Of a stretch of 35,998 nt of DNA, positions 32,733-35,998 are shown in pieces. Positions within the stretch are counted from its first letter, which is position 1, and each line of letters opens with the position of its first letter. The position numbers and the translations under genes are program-made. The stretch comes from Myxococcales bacterium (GTDB lineage: Bacteria; Myxococcota; B64-G9). Below the pieces are notes generated by a model. The model was not told the DNA's origin and did not search any database. It saw nothing but the letters and a program-made list of their open reading frames with translations. Where the stretch lies: contig JAAZNF010000062.1 of assembly GCA_012798435.1 (NCBI GenBank), positions 1 through 35,998 of the forward strand, read 5' to 3'.

Positions 32733-34820
32733 GTGATCGTCGAGTGCAACCAGTGCCACACCCGCTTCAAGGTCGGTGACGACAAGATCGTTCCGGGCGG
32801 GGTCAAGGTCCGCTGCTCCAAGTGCAAGACCGTGTTCACCGTCACCAAGGACTCGGCGGCGCAGGCACCGCCCCCGCCGCCCGCCGCCGCGCGTTCCGCC
32901 ATCCCTCCGGCACCACCCAAGGCCGCGGCGCCGGCCCCGGCCGCGCCAGCGCCCGTGGCGGGAAAAGCGGCTGCGCCTCCCGCTGCGGGGAAGGCCTCAC
33001 CTCCACCTCCGCCGTTGTCTCCGTTCGATGTCTTCGGGGATGTCCCGGACGACATCTTCGCCTCGCCGACCAAGGTGGGCCCGCCGCCACCGCCGCCGGT
33101 CAAGCCGCCGACGTTGCCGCCGCCGCCAGCGGTTCCTGCGGCCTCCCTCGCCGATCAGATCGACCTGGATTCCGATCTGTTGCCGCCCCCCAGTGTAGAG
33201 GGCGGGCCTGCGCCTGGTCTACCCTTGCCGAAGGCGCCGCCGGCCGCCATTCGACCGCCGACGGTCCCGCCACGGCCGGCCTCGCCGCCCCCGTTGCAAC
33301 CGCCCGCCAAGCCAGCCGCACCTGCCAAGCCCGCGGCTCCGGTGTCGAAGCCACCCCCCGTATCTCCGTCAGTGTCCCCACCGGTGCCACCCAGACCGCC
33401 ACCGCCCCCTCCGCCCATCGCGGGAGGCGGGGAGGATCTGTTTGGCGATCTGCCGCCCATGGCTCCTCCACCGGCGCCTGCGGGAGGGGCAGCCGCGATG
33501 GATGATCCTTTTGCCGACCTCGATCGGCCAGGCACGTCGCCTCGGCCGGCGGTCGACTTGCCAGATCCGTTCGGTGGCGGCGACGTTTTTGGTCGTCCTC
33601 CCGCGTCTCCCGCCGCGCCCGCCCGCGCCGCGGCTCCCGCGCCGTCCGCGCCCGGGGAGGATCTCTTCGGCGACCTGGGCGACCCGTTTGCCGGCCTTCC
33701 CGCGAAGGCCGCTCCGGCCGGATCGGCGCCGGCGACGCCACCGGCGCAAGTTCCGGCTGCCGCGGAGCTGGGCGCCGACCTGTTCCCCGGGGCGCCGCCG
33801 CCGGTCGCGGCACCGGCGGCACCGCCACCGGCCGCGGGGGCTGCGAAGCCGGGCGATGATCCCTTCGCCGCGCTCGACGCCGGTCCCTGGGCTGGAGCCG
33901 CACCGGCCGGCCAGGACACCGTGGGGCATGATCCCTTCGGAGGGGCCAGCGCGGACGGCCCGGACGATGGAATGGAGCTGGCTCTGGATAGCGACGGCAA
34001 GCTCACCGGCAAACCGCCGCCGCCCCCGCCGCCGCCCACTCACACCATCGCGCCGACGCCGAAGGAGCCGGCGGCGACTCCGACGGGGCGCACCGCGCCG
34101 CCGCCCATGCAACCGTCGGTCATCGAGGTCCCGGCCAAGCCCAGCGTCGCCTACAAGGTGGCCTTCGCCGTGCTCTCGCTCGTGGTGATCCTGTTCCTGT
34201 TCATCGTCTACCGCTCGGGCGGCAAGCCCGATCTGACTCGCTGGTCGACTTACGTGGAGGCATTCACCGGCAAGGCCCCGGAGGACGCTCCGGTGGGGGA
34301 AATCCAGGCGGTGCGCGTGTCGCACACCCTGTTCCCCAACCGGCACGGGTATCGGTTGTTGGTCACCTGGGGTGAAGTGGAGAACGGCTCTCGTGAGAAT
34401 GCGCGCCATCTGGCGGTCAGGACTCAGCTCATGTCGCGCGACCGGCAGATCCTGTCGGAGGCGGTTTTACCCGCCGGGGTGGTGTTCACGCCGCTGGATC
34501 TCGTCGCCATGGAGGATCCCGAATCGGTGTTTCAGGCCTATCGTGTGCGGCTACCCGAGGTGGTGGGACGGGAGCTGGCCCCCGCTCAGAGGCTCCCCTT
34601 CATGGCGGTGCTGTATGCCCACCCGGAGAGCTTGAAGGATACCTTCTTGCGAGTGGAGGCTGTCTCGAGTTCGGATCCCAACCTGGGGTTGCCCCCAGCT
34701 CCCCCGCCCGTACCCGAGCCCGCACCACCGGCCCCGGAGCCGGCGCCGGCTCCCAAGAAGGGCCCGAAAAGCCCCGCACCGGCGGCGGCCCGCCCCGCCA
34801 CCCCGCCGGCGGGCCCATGA
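32733..34820 (+). CDS. MJ0042 zinc-ribbon / DUF3426-type membrane protein with long Pro-rich linker
   Basis: This 695-residue protein opens with an MJ0042 zinc ribbon (CNQCHTRFKV ... CSKCKTVFTV; Cys5, Cys8, Cys28, Cys31). A long Pro/Ala-rich, probably disordered region (about 45-470) follows, punctuated by short acidic-aromatic motifs: VFGDV, DDIFA, EDLFGDL, DDPFADL, PDPFGGG, EDLFGDLGDPFAGL, ADLFPG, DDPFAAL and HDPFGG. A single membrane segment lies at about 475-495 (VAFAVLSLVVILFLFIVYR), and a DUF3426-like domain follows (about 540-640, LLVTWGEVENGSRENARHL) with a Pro-rich tail. So the ribbon faces the cytoplasm and DUF3426 the periplasm if the topology is N-in. GTG 32733 places the ribbon at the N-terminus. 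Function is unknown; related proteins are common in deltaproteobacteria. Confidence 0.88.
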   Translation: MIVECNQCHTRFKVGDDKIVPGGVKVRCSKCKTVFTVTKDSAAQAPPPPPAAARSAIPPAPPKAAAPAPAAPAPVAGKAAAPPAAGKASPPPPPLSPFDVFGDVPDDIFASPTKVGPPPPPPVKPPTLPPPPAVPAASLADQIDLDSDLLPPPSVEGGPAPGLPLPKAPPAAIRPPTVPPRPASPPPLQPPAKPAAPAKPAAPVSKPPPVSPSVSPPVPPRPPPPPPPIAGGGEDLFGDLPPMAPPPAPAGGAAAMDDPFADLDRPGTSPRPAVDLPDPFGGGDVFGRPPASPAAPARAAAPAPSAPGEDLFGDLGDPFAGLPAKAAPAGSAPATPPAQVPAAAELGADLFPGAPPPVAAPAAPPPAAGAAKPGDDPFAALDAGPWAGAAPAGQDTVGHDPFGGASADGPDDGMELALDSDGKLTGKPPPPPPPPTHTIAPTPKEPAATPTGRTAPPPMQPSVIEVPAKPSVAYKVAFAVLSLVVILFLFIVYRSGGKPDLTRWSTYVEAFTGKAPEDAPVGEIQAVRVSHTLFPNRHGYRLLVTWGEVENGSRENARHLAVRTQLMSRDRQILSEAVLPAGVVFTPLDLVAMEDPESVFQAYRVRLPEVVGRELAPAQRLPFMAVLYAHPESLKDTFLRVEAVSSSDPNLGLPPAPPPVPEPAPPAPEPAPAPKKGPKSPAPAAARPATPPAGP

Positions 34821-34829
34821 GGACGGTGG

Positions 34830-35630
34830 ATGTCCCGCCCGAGCAGCCGCTTCCAGTCGCTCTTGCGCACGTTGCGATCCCTCCCGGAGCTGGCCATGCG
34901 GCGCGAGGTCCTGGCGGAGCGGCTGGTCGACCTGGGCCCTGAGGAATCGCTCGCCTTTCTGGCGGAGGTGGTGGCGGGGATCCCACGACGCCAGCCGCTT
35001 TGCCTGTGCGCCCTGGAGGCCGTCGGCGAGACCATCGCCAGCGCTGGCGAGAAGGGACCGCTGTACGAGCTGCTTTCGGACACCTACCGCCTGGCCCGTG
35101 AGCGCGAGCTTCCGGCCGTCGTGAACCTGTTCGTCAGCGCCCGGGCGCAACGCGGGCCGGTGGCGCGAGAGGATCTCCCCGTCGATCCCGACCTGCTGCG
35201 GCTTCCCCTGGGAGAGCGAAAGTTCCTGGCCCGTGGGCATAACCCGCTCAGGCTCCAGCGGCTGCTCAAGGACCCGGATCCCGCGGTGCTCGTCAACCTG
35301 CTACGCAACCCGTCGATCACCGAGCGGGAGGTGGTGAACCTGGCCGCCCGCCGACCGACCCGGGAGGACCTCCAGTGGGAGGTTCACCGCAGCCGTTTCG
35401 GGCAGCGCTACCGGGTGCGCCTGGCGCTGGCCCAGAACCCGTACTCGCCGCCCGAACTGGTCCTGAAGATCATCGGGTTCATCTTGAAGAAAGACTTGCG
35501 CCGGATCGCCGGTGACGGGGGCTTGCACCCGCGGGTGCGCGCCGAGGCGCAGCGCATCCTCGAGGAGAAGGCCGCGAAGAACGAGCCCGCCACCGAAGCA
35601 CCCGTGAGCGACTCCGGCGGGGAGGCGTGA
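34830..35630 (+). CDS. Alpha-helical repeat protein (HEAT/LRV-like), unknown function
   Basis: This 266-residue cytoplasmic protein begins 9 bases after the MJ0042 gene at ATG 34830. It is Leu- and Arg-rich and lacks signal or membrane segments. A helical N-terminal part (FQSLLRTLRSLPELAMRRE, then SLAFLAEVVAGIP) is followed by short repeated helix pairs in the middle and C-terminal parts (LLKDPDPAVLVNLLRNPSI, then TEREVVNLAARRP, then RVRLALAQNPYSPPELVL) resembling HEAT or leucine-rich-variant repeats. The C-terminus is acidic and flexible. Tight coupling with the MJ0042 gene suggests the two proteins act together, perhaps in polarity or motility; that is inference. Confidence 0.8.
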   Translation: MSRPSSRFQSLLRTLRSLPELAMRREVLAERLVDLGPEESLAFLAEVVAGIPRRQPLCLCALEAVGETIASAGEKGPLYELLSDTYRLARERELPAVVNLFVSARAQRGPVAREDLPVDPDLLRLPLGERKFLARGHNPLRLQRLLKDPDPAVLVNLLRNPSITEREVVNLAARRPTREDLQWEVHRSRFGQRYRVRLALAQNPYSPPELVLKIIGFILKKDLRRIAGDGGLHPRVRAEAQRILEEKAAKNEPATEAPVSDSGGEA

Positions 35631-35793
35631 GTTCTCGCCGTTCGCGCCCGGTCAGGACCGGCCTGGCCCCCGGCCGCGACCCCGCGTCGCGTTCGACCGC
35701 GCCGGCCGCTCTGGCCCGGCGGCAGAGGTGCCCACGGAGGTGCGTCCATGCGCTGGATGCGTTGCGGCGAGTGAGGGGTCGGCGCGGGCGGGA
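35631..35793. other. Short convergent gap with no recognisable element
   Basis: This GC-rich stretch separates the repeat-protein gene from the partial minus-strand gene. I see no hairpin with a T-run, no promoter and no gene. Confidence 0.5.
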
Positions 35794-35998
35794 TCAGTTC
35801 GCGGGATCGGTCGGCGCGCTCTTGGGCGCCGCCTCTTCCGGGGCGGGCGAGGCAGCCGACGGCGCGAGCTTTTTCTCCAGCCAGGCGATCTTCTCCATGG
35901 CCAGGTCCAGCTTGCTGCGGGTCACCCGGTACACCTGGGCGTCGGAGCGGGCCTTCCGCTGCGCCGCATCGAGTTTCTTCTTGAGGTCGGCGATCGTC
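35794..35998 (-). CDS. C-terminus of a coiled-coil protein (5' end outside window)
   Basis: This is an open frame on the minus strand, from the window edge to the stop TGA at 35794-35796 (67 residues visible). The visible part is a Lys/Asp/Ala-rich heptad-like helix (IADLKKKLDAAQRKARSD, then LDLAMEKIAWLEKKL) followed by an Ala/Pro/Glu-rich flexible tail. This suggests the end of a coiled-coil protein. The start, domain content and function cannot be read here. Confidence 0.7.
   Translation of the reverse strand, partial: TIADLKKKLDAAQRKARSDAQVYRVTRSKLDLAMEKIAWLEKKLAPSAASPAPEEAAPKSAPTDPAN

Noticed and set aside
1-35998. Mobile element, prophage or biosynthetic gene cluster
   Set aside because: No transposase, integrase, phage structural gene, terminal repeat or large synthase module was seen anywhere in the window.

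Overview
The window is a gene-dense, strongly GC-rich bacterial chromosomal segment whose codons mostly end in G or C. It is rich in lipoprotein signal peptides, repeat-containing surface proteins, MJ0042 zinc-ribbon proteins and complex histidine kinases. Together these point to a Myxococcota-like (deltaproteobacterial) organism; this is inferred from gene style, not from a marker gene. I saw no rRNA, tRNA, CRISPR array, transposase or phage module.

Region 1 (1-7410) is an envelope-protein region. A lipoprotein PGRP-type amidase (minus strand, cut by the left edge) is divergent from a three-gene lipoprotein operon: a metal-binding-repeat protein, a kelch-like propeller protein, and a longer paralog of the first. 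Region 2 (7575-14193) holds the housekeeping cluster xseA-xseB-ispA (minus), an apparently dead alpha/beta hydrolase overlapping a metalloprotease/beta-barrel fusion (plus), and radC (minus). Region 3 (14417-21135) has a hybrid histidine kinase, pgi with a readable promoter, an SDR oxidoreductase, a HAD phosphatase and a crotonase. Region 4 (21255-25099) has cutA, a YdjM-like membrane protein, a glycine-rich EGF-like lipoprotein, a zinc-ribbon protein and an RMD1/YagE (DUF155) protein.

Region 5 (25346-32377) is the most unusual. Five same-strand genes all encode exported products: two related large lipoproteins with a caspase-like (clan CD) His/Cys layout, a small Ig-like lipoprotein between them, a small secreted protein, and an OmpA-type peptidoglycan-binding protein. 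I read it as a possible undescribed envelope protease or signalling module. This rests on motif reading and needs structure and homology checks.

Region 6 (32378-35998) has a 355-base gap with a long perfect RNA-like stem, an MJ0042/DUF3426 membrane protein carrying an array of short acidic-aromatic motifs, a repeat-type cytoplasmic protein, and the end of a coiled-coil protein entering from the right edge.
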